NCBI RefSeq assembly: GCF_001995215.1 | Contig: NZ_MUXN01000001.1 | Location: forward strand, 1-64,000 | Source of the DNA: Amycolatopsis azurea DSM 43854 | GTDB lineage: Bacteria > Actinomycetota > Actinomycetes > Mycobacteriales > Pseudonocardiaceae | Direction of reading: 5' to 3' | Length of the DNA stretch: 64,000 nucleotides | Shown: in pieces, positions 34,932-43,766 of the stretch | How the letters are laid out: every line of letters starts with the position of its first letter | Position numbering within the stretch: position 1 is the first letter of the stretch | Translations under genes and position numbers: made by a program | Notes under the pieces: generated by a model | What the model was told of the DNA's origin: nothing | Seen by the model: only the letters and a program-made list of their open reading frames with translations | Database searches by the model: none

Positions 34932-35510
34932 TCACACGCTTGAGGACAAAGCGGTACGGACCGCGGGCCATTCTGGTCCGGTCACCGAGTAGACAACGGT
35001 GTCACGGACGGTTCCGTCGGGCCGGACGCGATGCGCGCGCAGCACGCCTTCCCGTTGCGCGCCGAGGCGTTCGATCGCCTTCTGTGACTTCAGGTTGTGG
35101 ATGTCGGTCTCCCATGACACACGGTTCGCGCCGAGGTCGTCGAAAGCGTGGCGCAGCAACAGGAGTTTCGACTCGCGGTTGAGCCCGGTCCGCTGCCAGG
35201 CGGAACCGATCCAGGTGTAGCCAAGGGAAATGATCTTGTGGTGCGCGTCCATCGCGTAGAACGACGTCGTGCCCGCGACCTCGCCGGTGCGCGCGTCGAG
35301 CTGCGCCCAGGCGCGGCGGCCGGGGTCGGCGAGGATGCCGTCGACCATGGCTTCGGCGGCGGCGAGGTCCGACGGCTGCCGGAGGCTGAGCCAGGTCCAG
35401 ATCGCCGGGTCGGAGCCGGCCTCGAACAGGCCTTTGGCGTGGTCACGGGTGAGGGGTTCGAGGCGGACGCGTTCGCCGGTCAAGGTCGCATGGGTGTTCC
35501 AGTCGGTCAC
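34932..35510 (-). CDS. GNAT N-acetyltransferase, RimJ/RimL-like
   Basis: 192 residues from GTG 35510 (MTDWNTHATLTGERVRLEPL); ATG 35564 would add 18 non-conserved residues. Features: LTGERVRLEPLTRDHAKGL at the start, EVAGTTSFYAMD, the acetyl-CoA region around GSAWQRTGLNRESKLLLLRHAF, and VSWETDIHNLKSQKAIERLGAQREGVLR, the Asn/Ala-I-x-[KR]-xG motif of this subfamily. Substrate unknown; protein or antibiotic N-termini are candidates. Confidence 0.85.
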   Translation of the reverse strand: MTDWNTHATLTGERVRLEPLTRDHAKGLFEAGSDPAIWTWLSLRQPSDLAAAEAMVDGILADPGRRAWAQLDARTGEVAGTTSFYAMDAHHKIISLGYTWIGSAWQRTGLNRESKLLLLRHAFDDLGANRVSWETDIHNLKSQKAIERLGAQREGVLRAHRVRPDGTVRDTVVYSVTGPEWPAVRTALSSSV

Positions 35511-35625
35511 GATCTTGACGGTACGGACGGCAATGGCCTTGCTGGATAGCCAGTTTCGAAGCATTCGAGAAGGCCACTGGGGCGTTGCCTATGCTCGCGG
35601 GAACGATCGACGAAGGCGAGGCAGC

Positions 35626-36123
35626 ATGGCCGAGGAGCGGGAAGAACTCACCTGGGAGTTGTTCGGGACGGCCAGCAGAGAGCTGGCGCAGGCCGTCGCC
35701 GACGACGGCTTCGAGCCGGACCTGATCCTGTCGATCGCGCGCGGCGGGCTGTTCGTCGCCGGTGCCCTCGGCTACGCGCTGGACGTCAAGAACCTGCACG
35801 TCATGAACGTCGAGTTCTATACCGGTGTGGACCAGCGCCTCGACCTGCCCGTGATGTTGCCGCCGGTGCCGAACGTCGTCGACCTGACGAAGAAGAAGGT
35901 GCTCGTCGCCGACGACGTCGCGGACACCGGCGCGACCCTGAAGCTGGTTCGCGACTTCTGTGCCGACCACGTCGCCGAGGTGCGCTGCGCCGTCGTCTAC
36001 GAGAAGCCGCGCTCCGAGGTCAAATGCGAGTACGTGTGGAAGCACACGGACCGGTGGATCAACTTCCCGTGGTCGGTGCAGGCGCCGGTCGTGCGCCGCG
36101 AGGGTCAGGTGCTGGACGCGTGA
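35626..36123 (+). CDS. Phosphoribosyltransferase (xanthine-guanine PRT-like)
   Basis: 165 residues from ATG 35626. A type I PRTase fold: DLILSIARGGLFVAGALGYAL and the PRPP loop KVLVADDVADTGATLKLV. The C-terminal KCEYVWKHTDRWINFPW resembles the WI-[VD]-[FW]-PW segment of xanthine/guanine enzymes. Probably purine salvage, although some actinobacterial members have other roles. The TGA overlaps the GTG of the Fic-like gene. Confidence 0.82.
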   Translation: MAEEREELTWELFGTASRELAQAVADDGFEPDLILSIARGGLFVAGALGYALDVKNLHVMNVEFYTGVDQRLDLPVMLPPVPNVVDLTKKKVLVADDVADTGATLKLVRDFCADHVAEVRCAVVYEKPRSEVKCEYVWKHTDRWINFPWSVQAPVVRREGQVLDA

Positions 36124-36851
36124 CGGATCCGCTGAAGCCGCTGCTGGACCTCGAAGGGGTCGCGGCGGCCGCGAAATCGGCCCAGGACGCGGTGTTCGCC
36201 GTCCACCGGCTGCCCGCCAACCTGCGCGGCGGCGCGGCGACGGCCGCCGAGGCGTCCGTGCGGTCGGCGCGGGCGTCGGCCGGGATCGAGGGCGCGGCGC
36301 CCGAACTGCCGGAATCCGGCGAGGTGACCGATCCGGTGCTGGCAGGCGCGCTGCGTGTCGCGGAAGCCTTGGAGGGCTTGCTCCCGACCTGGCGGCGGGC
36401 GCCGTTGCAGGCGTTGGCGCGCTTGCACGTTCTCGCCGCGTCGGACCTGGTGACGGACCTCGACGCGCTCGGGCGGCCGCGGTCGTCCGGCGACGTCGGC
36501 CCGCGGCTGGAGCTGCTGGCGCAACTGGTCACCGGCGCGACGTCGGTGCCGGGTCCGGTGCTGACCGCCGTCGTGCACGGAGAACTGTTGGCGCTGAAGC
36601 CTTTCGGCTCCGCGGACGGTGTCGTCGCGAGGGCGGCGGCGCGGCTTTCGGCGGTGGCGACGGGGCTCGATCCGAAGGCGCTGACGGTGCCGGAGGTCGC
36701 GTACTTCCGGCGGGTGCCGAAGTACATCGAGGCCGCTTCATCCTTCGCCGGCGGGACGCCCGACGGCGTCCGCGCTTGGCTGCTCTTCTCCTGCGAAGCC
36801 TTCGAGGCCGGTGCCCGCGAGGCGAAGTCCATCTCGGACGCCGCCGGCTGA
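36120..36851 (+). CDS. Degenerate Fic-domain protein
   Basis: 243 residues from GTG 36120, coupled to the phosphoribosyltransferase gene. The sequence SAGIEG near residue 55 matches the Fic inhibitory motif [S/T]xxxE[G/N]. At about 160, LKPFGSADGVVARAAAR aligns with the active-site loop HPFxxGNGRxxR, but the catalytic His is Lys, the Asn is Asp and the first Arg is Val. AMP transfer by the usual mechanism is therefore unlikely. Actinobacterial relatives are often mislabelled oxidoreductases. I infer a pseudoenzyme or new activity. Confidence 0.65.
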   Translation: MTDPLKPLLDLEGVAAAAKSAQDAVFAVHRLPANLRGGAATAAEASVRSARASAGIEGAAPELPESGEVTDPVLAGALRVAEALEGLLPTWRRAPLQALARLHVLAASDLVTDLDALGRPRSSGDVGPRLELLAQLVTGATSVPGPVLTAVVHGELLALKPFGSADGVVARAAARLSAVATGLDPKALTVPEVAYFRRVPKYIEAASSFAGGTPDGVRAWLLFSCEAFEAGAREAKSISDAAG

Positions 36852-36860
36852 CCTCCCGCG

Positions 36861-36916
36861 TTTCGTCCTCTGAATGCGGTCCTTGCGTGTGCAACTACCG
36901 CATTCAGAGGACGAAA
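36861..36916. repeat. GTCCTCT hairpin family, copy C
   Basis: TTTCGTCCTCTGAATGCGGT (to 36880) pairs with ACCGCATTCAGAGGACGAAA (from 36897). TTGC/GCAA pair in the loop. Relative to copy A one G-C pair in the stem is replaced by A-T on both arms. It follows the Fic-like gene. Confidence 0.8.
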
Positions 36917-36955
36917 TGCGAAAATGGGGTGAGCCCACATGGGATCTTGAGTAGG

Positions 36956-36972
36956 TGTGGTGCCTGACCACA
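36956..36972. promoter_or_regulatory. Inverted repeat upstream of bdhA
   Basis: TGTGGT-GCCTG-ACCACA lies 37 bases upstream of the bdhA ATG, in the promoter region of the 3-hydroxybutyrate operon. It is a candidate binding site for the PucR/GAF regulator encoded at the end of that operon. Confidence 0.45.
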
Positions 36973-37009
36973 TGGTCTAAGCGCGCCCGGCGACCTAACG
37001 TCGTCCGGC

Positions 37010-37768
37010 ATGAGTGGTGCGTATCACAGCGATCTGGCCGGTAAGTCCGCGCTGGTCACGGGCGCGGCGAGCGGGATCGGCCTGGCCTGCGCCGAAGCGT
37101 TGGCGCTGGCCGGGGCCAAGGTCCACCTCGTCGACATCGACGACGCCGTCGAGAAGGCGGCGGCCGACGTCAACGGCATCGCGCACGTCGCCGACCTCAC
37201 CGACGACCGGGCCATCGAGACCCTTCCGGCCGAGGTCGACATCCTCGTCAACAACGCCGGCTTCCAGCACATCGCACCGATCCACGAGTTCCCGCCGGAG
37301 ACGTTCACCCGCATCCAGGCGCTCATGGTCACCGCGCCGTTCCTGCTGATCCGCCGCGTGCTGCCGTGGATGTACGACCGCGGCCGCGGTCGCGTGATCA
37401 ACATGTCCAGCGTCCACGGTCTCCGCGCGAGCCCGTTCAAATCCGCGTACGTCACCGCGAAGCACGCGCTCGAAGGACTCTCGAAGGTCACCGCGCTCGA
37501 AGGCGCGGAGCACGGGGTGACCAGCAACTGCGTCAACCCCGGCTACGTCCGGACCCCGCTGGTCACCGGCCAGCTCCAGGCGCAGGCCGAAGAACACGGG
37601 CTCGAACGCGACGCCGTCATCGAACAGGTCCTGCTGCGCCGGTCGGCGATCAAGCGGCTCATCGAACCCGAAGACGTCGCCGCGTGCGTGCTCTGGCTCT
37701 CCGGAGACCACGCCGCCCATGTCACCGGCACCTCGATCCCCCTCGACGGCGGCTGGACCGCCGCGTGA
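37010..37768 (+). CDS. bdhA: 3-hydroxybutyrate dehydrogenase (short-chain dehydrogenase)
   Basis: 252 residues. Classical SDR: TGAASGIG NAD-binding motif, NNAG, catalytic Ser in NMSSVHG, and YxxxK in SAYVTAKHALEG. The segment VNPGYVRTPLVTGQLQAQAEEHG and the late AIKRLIEPEDVAACVLWLSGDHAAHVTG are typical of D-3-hydroxybutyrate dehydrogenases. It oxidises 3-hydroxybutyrate to acetoacetate. Context (MHS transporter, PHB depolymerase nearby) supports the call. First gene of a three-gene operon. Confidence 0.9.
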   Translation: MSGAYHSDLAGKSALVTGAASGIGLACAEALALAGAKVHLVDIDDAVEKAAADVNGIAHVADLTDDRAIETLPAEVDILVNNAGFQHIAPIHEFPPETFTRIQALMVTAPFLLIRRVLPWMYDRGRGRVINMSSVHGLRASPFKSAYVTAKHALEGLSKVTALEGAEHGVTSNCVNPGYVRTPLVTGQLQAQAEEHGLERDAVIEQVLLRRSAIKRLIEPEDVAACVLWLSGDHAAHVTGTSIPLDGGWTAA

Positions 37769-37794
37769 ACCCCTCCTCGGAAAGGATGTCCCCG

Positions 37795-39114
37795 GTGACC
37801 GCGCAGAACCGTGGCTCGATCGCGAAAGTCGTCAGCGCCAGCCTGATCGGAACGACGATCGAGTGGTACGACTTCTTCCTCTACACCTCCGCCGCGGCGC
37901 TGGTGTTCGGCAAATTGTTCTTCCCCACCAACGATCCGCTGACCGGTACGCTGCTCGCGTTCCTGACCTACGCCGTCGGCTTCCTCGCGCGGCCGATCGG
38001 CGGGCTGGTGTTCGGGCACTTCGGCGACCGGGTCGGCCGCAAGAAGCTGCTGGTGCTGAGCCTGCTGCTGATGGGCGGTTCGACCTGCCTGATGGGTGTC
38101 CTCCCGACGTACGCCACCGTCGGCGTCCTGGCGCCGATTCTGCTGACGTTGCTGCGGCTGGTTCAGGGTTTCGCGCTCGGCGGCGAGTGGGGCGGCGCGG
38201 TGCTGATCGTCTCCGAACACGGCGACGACAAGCGGCGCGGGTTCTGGGCATCGTGGCCGCAATGCGGTGCGCCCGGCGGGAACCTGCTCGCGACGGCGGT
38301 TTTGGCGATCCTCGCCGCGACGCAGTCGGACGAGGCGTTCCTCAGCTGGGGCTGGCGGATCCCGTTCCTGCTTTCCGGTATCCTCGTGGTGATCGGGCTG
38401 TGGATCCGGCTCGCGGTCAGTGAATCCCCGGTGTTCCTCGCCGCGCAGAAGAAGAACGACACGGCCACGCACGCCCCCGTCGTCGAGGTGTTCCGCAAGA
38501 GCTGGCGCGCGGTGCTGATCACGATCGGTTCGCGGATGGCGGAGAACGTCTCCTACTACGTGATCACCGCGTTCATTCTCGTTTACGTCACCACCGGGCT
38601 GAGCCTGCCGAAATCGGTGGGACTCAACGCGGTGCTCATCGGTTCCGCCGTGCATTTCGTGACGATTCCCTTGTGGGGAATTCTTTCCGATCGGATCGGC
38701 CGCCGTCCCGTTTACCTGTTCGGCGCGATCGGCATGGCGGTGTGGAGTTTCGCGTTCTTCGCGATGCTCGACACGAAGAATTCCGGTGTCATCATTCTCG
38801 CGGCGACCGTCGGGCTGGTGCTGCACGGCGCGATGTACGGCCCGCAGGCCGCGTTCTTCTCCGAACAGTTCCCGACGCGGGTGCGCTACACCGGACTTTC
38901 GGTCGGCGGCCAGCTGTCGTCGATCGCGGCCGGTGCGGTGGCGCCGCTCATCGCGGTCGCGCTGTTCAAGGAGTTCGGCAGCACGGTCCCGGTCTCGCTC
39001 TACGTCGTCGCGATGTGCGCGCTGACCGTGATCGCGCTGCTCGCCGCGCGGGAGACCAAGGGCGAGTCCCTGCACTCCGAAGTTCTCGCGGAGCGCAGTC
39101 ACGTGTCAGCATGA
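37795..39114 (+). CDS. MHS-family symporter, probable 3-hydroxybutyrate importer
   Basis: 439 residues. I chose GTG 37795 because GGAAAGGA lies 8 bases upstream; ATG 37786 would sit directly on that RBS. SLIGTTIEWYDFFLYTSAAALVFGKLFFP, GHFGDRVGRKK and GFALGGEWGGAVLI are MHS hallmarks, with 12 spans. Its position between bdhA and the regulator suggests import of 3-hydroxybutyrate with protons. Related to the transporter at 30505 (both share EWYDF and GGEWGGAVL). Confidence 0.88.
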   Translation: MTAQNRGSIAKVVSASLIGTTIEWYDFFLYTSAAALVFGKLFFPTNDPLTGTLLAFLTYAVGFLARPIGGLVFGHFGDRVGRKKLLVLSLLLMGGSTCLMGVLPTYATVGVLAPILLTLLRLVQGFALGGEWGGAVLIVSEHGDDKRRGFWASWPQCGAPGGNLLATAVLAILAATQSDEAFLSWGWRIPFLLSGILVVIGLWIRLAVSESPVFLAAQKKNDTATHAPVVEVFRKSWRAVLITIGSRMAENVSYYVITAFILVYVTTGLSLPKSVGLNAVLIGSAVHFVTIPLWGILSDRIGRRPVYLFGAIGMAVWSFAFFAMLDTKNSGVIILAATVGLVLHGAMYGPQAAFFSEQFPTRVRYTGLSVGGQLSSIAAGAVAPLIAVALFKEFGSTVPVSLYVVAMCALTVIALLAARETKGESLHSEVLAERSHVSA

Positions 39115-40955
39115 CCGTTGTGGACAGTGCTGAGACGGCGAGGTCGTTGCGCCGGCTGCTCGAGCTGCTCGCCTCCGGGGCGGGCAGCGAGCAGCTGGCG
39201 CACGTCCCCGTCGATCCGAAGGCCACCGAGCTGGCGCTGCGGATCCGGGACACCGTCGCCGAGCACCGGCGGCGGGAGGCGGAGCTGGCCGCGTTGTTCG
39301 ACACCGCCAGCGATCTGGCCCGGCTGGACGATCCGGACGCCGTCCTCCGGTCGATCGTGCGGCGGGCGCGGGCGCTGCTCGGCGTGGACGTCTCGTACCT
39401 CAGCCTGAAGAACGAGGCCGAGGGCAACACCTACGTCCGGGTCACCGACGGTTCGGTTTCCGCGCTGTTCCAGGACATCGTGCTGGGCATGGGCGAAGGG
39501 CTCGGCGGACTGGTCGCGCAGACCGCGCGGCCGTACGCGACGGCGGACTACTTCAACGACGAGCGGTTCCACCACACCTCGTCGATCGACACCGGGGTGC
39601 TCGACGAGGGGCTGACCGCGATCCTCGGGGTGCCGCTGGCGATCGGCAGCAAGGTCATCGGGGTGCTGTTCGCCTCGGACCGGGCGGCGCGGGAGTTCAG
39701 CGCGGAGGAGGTCGCGCTGCTGTCGTCGCTGGCCGACCACGCGGCGATCGCGCTGGACAACGCGCATCTGCTGGACGAGACGCGCCGCGCGGTCGCCGAG
39801 CTGAACGACGCCAACGCGACGATCAGCGCGCACAACGACGCGATGCGCCGCGCCGAAGACGCGCACGATCGGCTGATGGATCTCGTGCTGCGCGGCGGTG
39901 ACCTGGCCGAGGTCGCCGCCGCCGTCGCGGACGTGCTCGGCGGCGCCATCGCCGTCTACGACGCCGAAGGTGTCGTCCTGGCCCGGACCGACGGGGAGCT
40001 GAGCCTCTCGCGCGCGGCGGTGTCGGCGTCCCGGACGAGCGGGCGGGCGGTGTCCACTGAGGACGGTTGGCTGTGCGCGGTCCAGGCGGGGCAGGAGTTC
40101 CTCGGCAGTCTCGTGCTGGGCGGCGGCCGGTCGCTCGGCGAGGCGGACCGGAGGCTGTTCGAGCGGGCGGGCGTGGTCACCGCGGTCCTGCTCATGCAAC
40201 GGCGGTCCGTCGCGCGTGCCGAGGACGAGGTACGCGGGGAGCTGCTGTCGGATCTGCTCACCGCGCCCGGCCGGAATCCCGCCGCCTTGCTGGCGCGAGG
40301 ACGGCGACTCGGAGTCGATTTGTCGATATCGCACGCGGTGCTGATCGCGCGTTCCGACGACGTCTCACGGCGACGGCTGGCCGCGGCGGCCGCCCGGCAC
40401 GCGGCCCTGGTCGGTGTGCACGCGGACGAGGTCGTCCTGCTGGTCCGGGGAACGGACGCCGGCGCGCTCGCGAGATCTGTCGCCGCCGAACTCGGGTCCA
40501 CAATGGACTGTCCGGTGACGGTGGGCGCGGCGGGTCCGGCCGCCTCGCCGCGCGAACTGGCCGTGGCGCACGCCGAGGCCGCGCGGTGCGTCGCGTCGCT
40601 ACTGGCGCTGGGCCGGGTGGGCGAAGGCGCGAGCACGGCCGACCTCGGCTTCGTCGGGCTGCTCCTCGGCGAGCACGCCGATCTCGGCGCGTACGTGACG
40701 GCCACGATCGGGCCGGTGCTCGACTACGACGAACGCCGCGGCACGGATCTGATCGGCACCCTCCGCGCGTATTTCGCCTGTGGCGGCAACCTGACGAAGG
40801 CGAAGGATCAGCTTCACGTGCACGTCAACACCGTCGTGCAGCGGCTGGACCGCATCGCGTCACTGCTGGGCGAACACTGGCAGGCGCCCGAGCGCGCGCT
40901 GGAACTCCAGCTCGCGCTCAGGCTGCACCGCCTCACCAATGACCGAAACGGATGA
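39111..40955 (+). CDS. GAF-domain PucR/CdaR-type transcriptional regulator
   Basis: 614 residues from ATG 39111, overlapping the symporter stop. Order: short N-terminal coil, GAF domain about 60-220 (VSYLSLKNEAEGNTYVRVTDG...GVPLAIGSKVIGVLFASDRAAREFSAEE), a middle CdaR-like region, and a C-terminal PucR helix-turn-helix (LIGTLRAYFACGGNLTKAKDQLHVHVNTVVQRLDRI). It most likely senses 3-hydroxybutyrate or a derived acid and controls this operon. Its last 23 bases overlap the converging nitroreductase gene. Confidence 0.88.
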   Translation: MTVVDSAETARSLRRLLELLASGAGSEQLAHVPVDPKATELALRIRDTVAEHRRREAELAALFDTASDLARLDDPDAVLRSIVRRARALLGVDVSYLSLKNEAEGNTYVRVTDGSVSALFQDIVLGMGEGLGGLVAQTARPYATADYFNDERFHHTSSIDTGVLDEGLTAILGVPLAIGSKVIGVLFASDRAAREFSAEEVALLSSLADHAAIALDNAHLLDETRRAVAELNDANATISAHNDAMRRAEDAHDRLMDLVLRGGDLAEVAAAVADVLGGAIAVYDAEGVVLARTDGELSLSRAAVSASRTSGRAVSTEDGWLCAVQAGQEFLGSLVLGGGRSLGEADRRLFERAGVVTAVLLMQRRSVARAEDEVRGELLSDLLTAPGRNPAALLARGRRLGVDLSISHAVLIARSDDVSRRRLAAAAARHAALVGVHADEVVLLVRGTDAGALARSVAAELGSTMDCPVTVGAAGPAASPRELAVAHAEAARCVASLLALGRVGEGASTADLGFVGLLLGEHADLGAYVTATIGPVLDYDERRGTDLIGTLRAYFACGGNLTKAKDQLHVHVNTVVQRLDRIASLLGEHWQAPERALELQLALRLHRLTNDRNG

Positions 40956-41517
40956 CCTCCTCGAATTCGCGGCGAGCGATCTTGGTCGCCGAAGAACCGG
41001 GCGACGGGCCGATTTCGGCGCCGTGCCCGAGCGCGACGACGCCGATCGGGTCGTGATCCTCGGGCACGCCGAACTCGCTGTGGAGACGCTCCACGCTTTC
41101 CGGCGCGAGCCCGAAGAACACCGCGCCGAGATCCTCGTCTACGGCCGTCTGGAGGATCAGCAGCGCCGCCATCCCGGTGTCGACGTCCCAATACGGCACG
41201 CGCCACCACGAGTCGTCACCTTCGGCGAAACCCTTGTCCGGCTTGGCGTAGCGGTCGAGGTAGGCGTTCTTGACCGAAAGCGGCACGATCGCGACCGGTG
41301 CCGTGGTCACGGTTTCCGGTGCCCAGCTCGCCCCGAACTCCCAGAACTTCGCGAGTTCTTCGCCGGTGAGGACGAGAAACCCTTGTCCCTGTGAGAAACC
41401 GGCCGAGGGACCCTTCAGCGCGTTACGCAGGATGCGCTGAAGGCTCGCCTCGGCGACGGGCTCGTCGGTGAACTTCCGGACCATGCGACGGCGTCGTACG
41501 ACGTCCTGGAATTCCAT
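40933..41517 (-). CDS. Nitroreductase-family flavoprotein
   Basis: 194 residues. FMN-binding pattern RRRRMVRKFTDEPV and RNALKGPSAGFSQGQGF at the N-terminus, DTGMAALLILQTAVDEDLGAVFFGL in the core, and the C-terminal PIGVVALGH. Likely NAD(P)H-dependent reduction of nitro compounds or quinones; some members act in ligand-free flavin cycling. It starts four bases after the secreted hydrolase stop, so both share a transcript, a link that is not explained by PHB metabolism. Confidence 0.85.
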   Translation of the reverse strand: MEFQDVVRRRRMVRKFTDEPVAEASLQRILRNALKGPSAGFSQGQGFLVLTGEELAKFWEFGASWAPETVTTAPVAIVPLSVKNAYLDRYAKPDKGFAEGDDSWWRVPYWDVDTGMAALLILQTAVDEDLGAVFFGLAPESVERLHSEFGVPEDHDPIGVVALGHGAEIGPSPGSSATKIARREFEEVIRFGHW

Positions 41518-41521
41518 GCGA

Positions 41522-42793
41522 TCAGCTTAGTGCGCAACCGGTCGCCAGGTCGCCGTCTCCACGGGGGATGGTCGCGGAGGCGGGTGGGCGAACGCCGTCG
41601 AGCCAGCCTTCGAGAGCGGTGAAGGCCGTCCGGAAACATGGGCCGATAGGACGCAGCTTGCCGGGAAAGGCGTCGTACAACCCGTCGACGTGGTTGCCGT
41701 CGACGATCCGGTAATAGCGCTGTAGCCCGGCGCGGCCCTGATCGGCGATCATCCGCTGGTAGACGTCGGAATCGCGGGTGATCGGGAGGAGGGTGTCGAG
41801 GGTGCCGTGCAGGGTGATCAGCGGTTTGCCGATCCGGCCGGTCAGCGAGATCCGTTCGACCGCACGGTGCACCGACGGCGGACGGGTGGCGTAGTCGTAG
41901 CCGGTCCCGGTGAACGACGGATCGAATTCGGCTTGGTAGATCCGTTGGGTCAGCCCCCAGTAGACGTCGTTGTGGTACTGCCAGAGGAATTCCGATCCCG
42001 GCGCGAACCCGGCGTCGAGAATCTGGCGGTGGGCTTGTGCCGAACCGGCGACGTAAGCGGGGTAGGCCTCGATCGCGGGCGGCAGGAACGTGAACAGGTT
42101 CGGCCCGTCCTCGTGCCAGAGCGTGCCCTCCCAGTCGATGCCGCCGTCGTAGAGCCACGGCCGGTTCTCCAGCTGCCAGCGGACGAGGTAGCCGCCGTTC
42201 GACATCCCGGCCGCGAGGGTGCGGCTCGGCAGGCGTCCGTAGCGGTGCGCCACGGCGGCCTTCGCGGCGATGGTCAGCTGCGTGACCCGCGAATTCCACT
42301 CGGCGAGCGCGTCGCCGGGGCGCCGTCCGTCGGTGTGGAAGTCAGCGCCGGTGTTGCCCTTGTCGGTCGCGGCGAACGCGTAGCCGGCGGCGAGGACCTG
42401 GTCGCCGATCGCGCGGTCGTTCGCGTACTGGCGGCGCACGCCGGGGGAGCCGGAGATCACGAGGCCGCCGTTCCAGCGGTCGGGCAGCCGCAACACGAAC
42501 TGCGCGTCGTGGTTCCAGCCGTGCGCGGTGTTGGCCGTCGAGGTGTCCGGGAAATAGCCGTCGATCTGGATGCCGGGAACACCTTGGGGGGCGGGGAGGC
42601 CTGCCGAGGTCAGCCCGGCCCAGTCGGCCTGGACCGTATGCCCGGTGACCAGTGTTCCGGTGGTCGTCAGATCGTCCAAACAGGACAGTTCTTGCTCGGC
42701 GGCGCCGGGAACGCGCACGTTCCCGCAACCGCTCGCCGCCTGGGCGGGCGTGGCCAGGGCCAGCATCATCGCGAGGACCAGAATGAGCCGCAT
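41522..42793 (-). CDS. Secreted tannase/3-hydroxybutyrate-oligomer-hydrolase-like enzyme
   Basis: 423 residues from ATG 42793 with signal peptide MRLILVLAMMLALATPAQAA. Nucleophile elbow GMSNGG, acid in LHGTLDTLLP, His in DGNHVDGLYD. Cysteines GCGNV, LSCLDD, GPCFRT and TGCALS probably form disulfides. Sequence style fits tannase/feruloyl esterase and the extracellular 3-hydroxybutyrate oligomer hydrolases. Divergent from the PHB depolymerase gene, which favours cleavage of hydroxybutyrate oligomers; aromatic ester hydrolysis remains possible. Confidence 0.72.
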   Translation of the reverse strand: MRLILVLAMMLALATPAQAASGCGNVRVPGAAEQELSCLDDLTTTGTLVTGHTVQADWAGLTSAGLPAPQGVPGIQIDGYFPDTSTANTAHGWNHDAQFVLRLPDRWNGGLVISGSPGVRRQYANDRAIGDQVLAAGYAFAATDKGNTGADFHTDGRRPGDALAEWNSRVTQLTIAAKAAVAHRYGRLPSRTLAAGMSNGGYLVRWQLENRPWLYDGGIDWEGTLWHEDGPNLFTFLPPAIEAYPAYVAGSAQAHRQILDAGFAPGSEFLWQYHNDVYWGLTQRIYQAEFDPSFTGTGYDYATRPPSVHRAVERISLTGRIGKPLITLHGTLDTLLPITRDSDVYQRMIADQGRAGLQRYYRIVDGNHVDGLYDAFPGKLRPIGPCFRTAFTALEGWLDGVRPPASATIPRGDGDLATGCALS

Positions 42794-42911
42794 CGGCCGA
42801 CGGTAAGCGCGGTTTTCGCGCACTGGTATCCGGCGCGACCACATAAAACGGGCCGTCGCTGTGGTGGTCGTCCACGTGGGAACCGGGCGTCGGCGGTTTT
42901 AGCCTGAGGTG

Positions 42912-43766
42912 ATGCGAAAACTCCTCATCGGCGCGGTGGTTTCGGCATTGGTCCTCTTCCTTTCTACTCCGGCGCAGGCGGCGACGATCCGTCCGGTGAC
43001 CGGGTTCGGGAGCAATCCCGGTGCTTTGCAGATGTACGAATACGTTCCCGACGAGCTGCCGTCCGGACGTCCGGCGGTGGTGGTGCTGCACGGCTGCACC
43101 CAGGACGCCGCCGGCTACGCGAACGGCTCCGGCTGGGTCGAGCTCGCGGACAAGCTGCGGTTCAAACTCGTGCTGCCGCAACAGGTTTCGGCGAACAACT
43201 TCAACAAATGCTTCAACTGGTTCCAGCTGGGCGACAGCAAACGCGGGTCCGGGGAAGCCGAATCGATCGCGCAGATGGCGCGGTATTCGGCAGGGAGCCG
43301 CACGTACGTGACCGGCCTGTCCGCGGGTGGCGCGATGACCTCGGTGATGCTGGCGGCGTATCCGGACCTGTTCTCGGGCGGCGGTGTCGTGGCGGGGCTG
43401 CCCTACGCCTGCGCGACCTCGATGATCGACGCGTACTCCTGCATGAATCCCGGCAAGGATCTGACGCCGAGGCAGTGGGGTGACAAGGTGCGGGCCGCGA
43501 GTACGGGCGCGCGTTCGCCGGTCAGTGTCTGGCACGGGACCGCGGATTACACGGTCGCCCCGATGAACCTGCGCGAGCTTTCCGAGCAGTGGACGGACGT
43601 CGGCGCCGCCGTCGACACGCACTCCGTCAGCGGGATGGGGCACGGTCAGCCGATCGCGCCCGGGTCCGGTTGCGGGAAGGCGGGACCGTATCTGCTCGAC
43701 GTCGGCGTCTGCGCCGCGGCGGAACTCGCGGCGAAATGGCGGCTAGCTGAGGACGGCGTCCAGTAA
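42912..43766 (+). CDS. Secreted poly(3-hydroxybutyrate) depolymerase, esterase PHB family
   Basis: 284 residues from ATG 42912 (GTG 42909 adjacent). Signal peptide MRKLLIGAVVSALVLFLSTPAQA. The catalytic domain has LHGCTQDAAGYANGSGW (oxyanion Cys/His type), nucleophile TGLSAGGAMTSVML, Asp in WHGTADYTVAP and His in VSGMGHGQPI. No substrate-binding or fibronectin domain follows, so it may prefer amorphous or short-chain PHB. Together with bdhA and the symporter it forms a PHB scavenging set. It overlaps the converging arsR gene by 24 bases. Confidence 0.87.
   Translation: MRKLLIGAVVSALVLFLSTPAQAATIRPVTGFGSNPGALQMYEYVPDELPSGRPAVVVLHGCTQDAAGYANGSGWVELADKLRFKLVLPQQVSANNFNKCFNWFQLGDSKRGSGEAESIAQMARYSAGSRTYVTGLSAGGAMTSVMLAAYPDLFSGGGVVAGLPYACATSMIDAYSCMNPGKDLTPRQWGDKVRAASTGARSPVSVWHGTADYTVAPMNLRELSEQWTDVGAAVDTHSVSGMGHGQPIAPGSGCGKAGPYLLDVGVCAAAELAAKWRLAEDGVQ

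Noticed and set aside
37366-37794. Extended start of the MHS symporter inside bdhA
   Set aside because: The upstream part shadows the dehydrogenase. RBS GGAAAGGA and the conserved N-terminus place the start at 37795.
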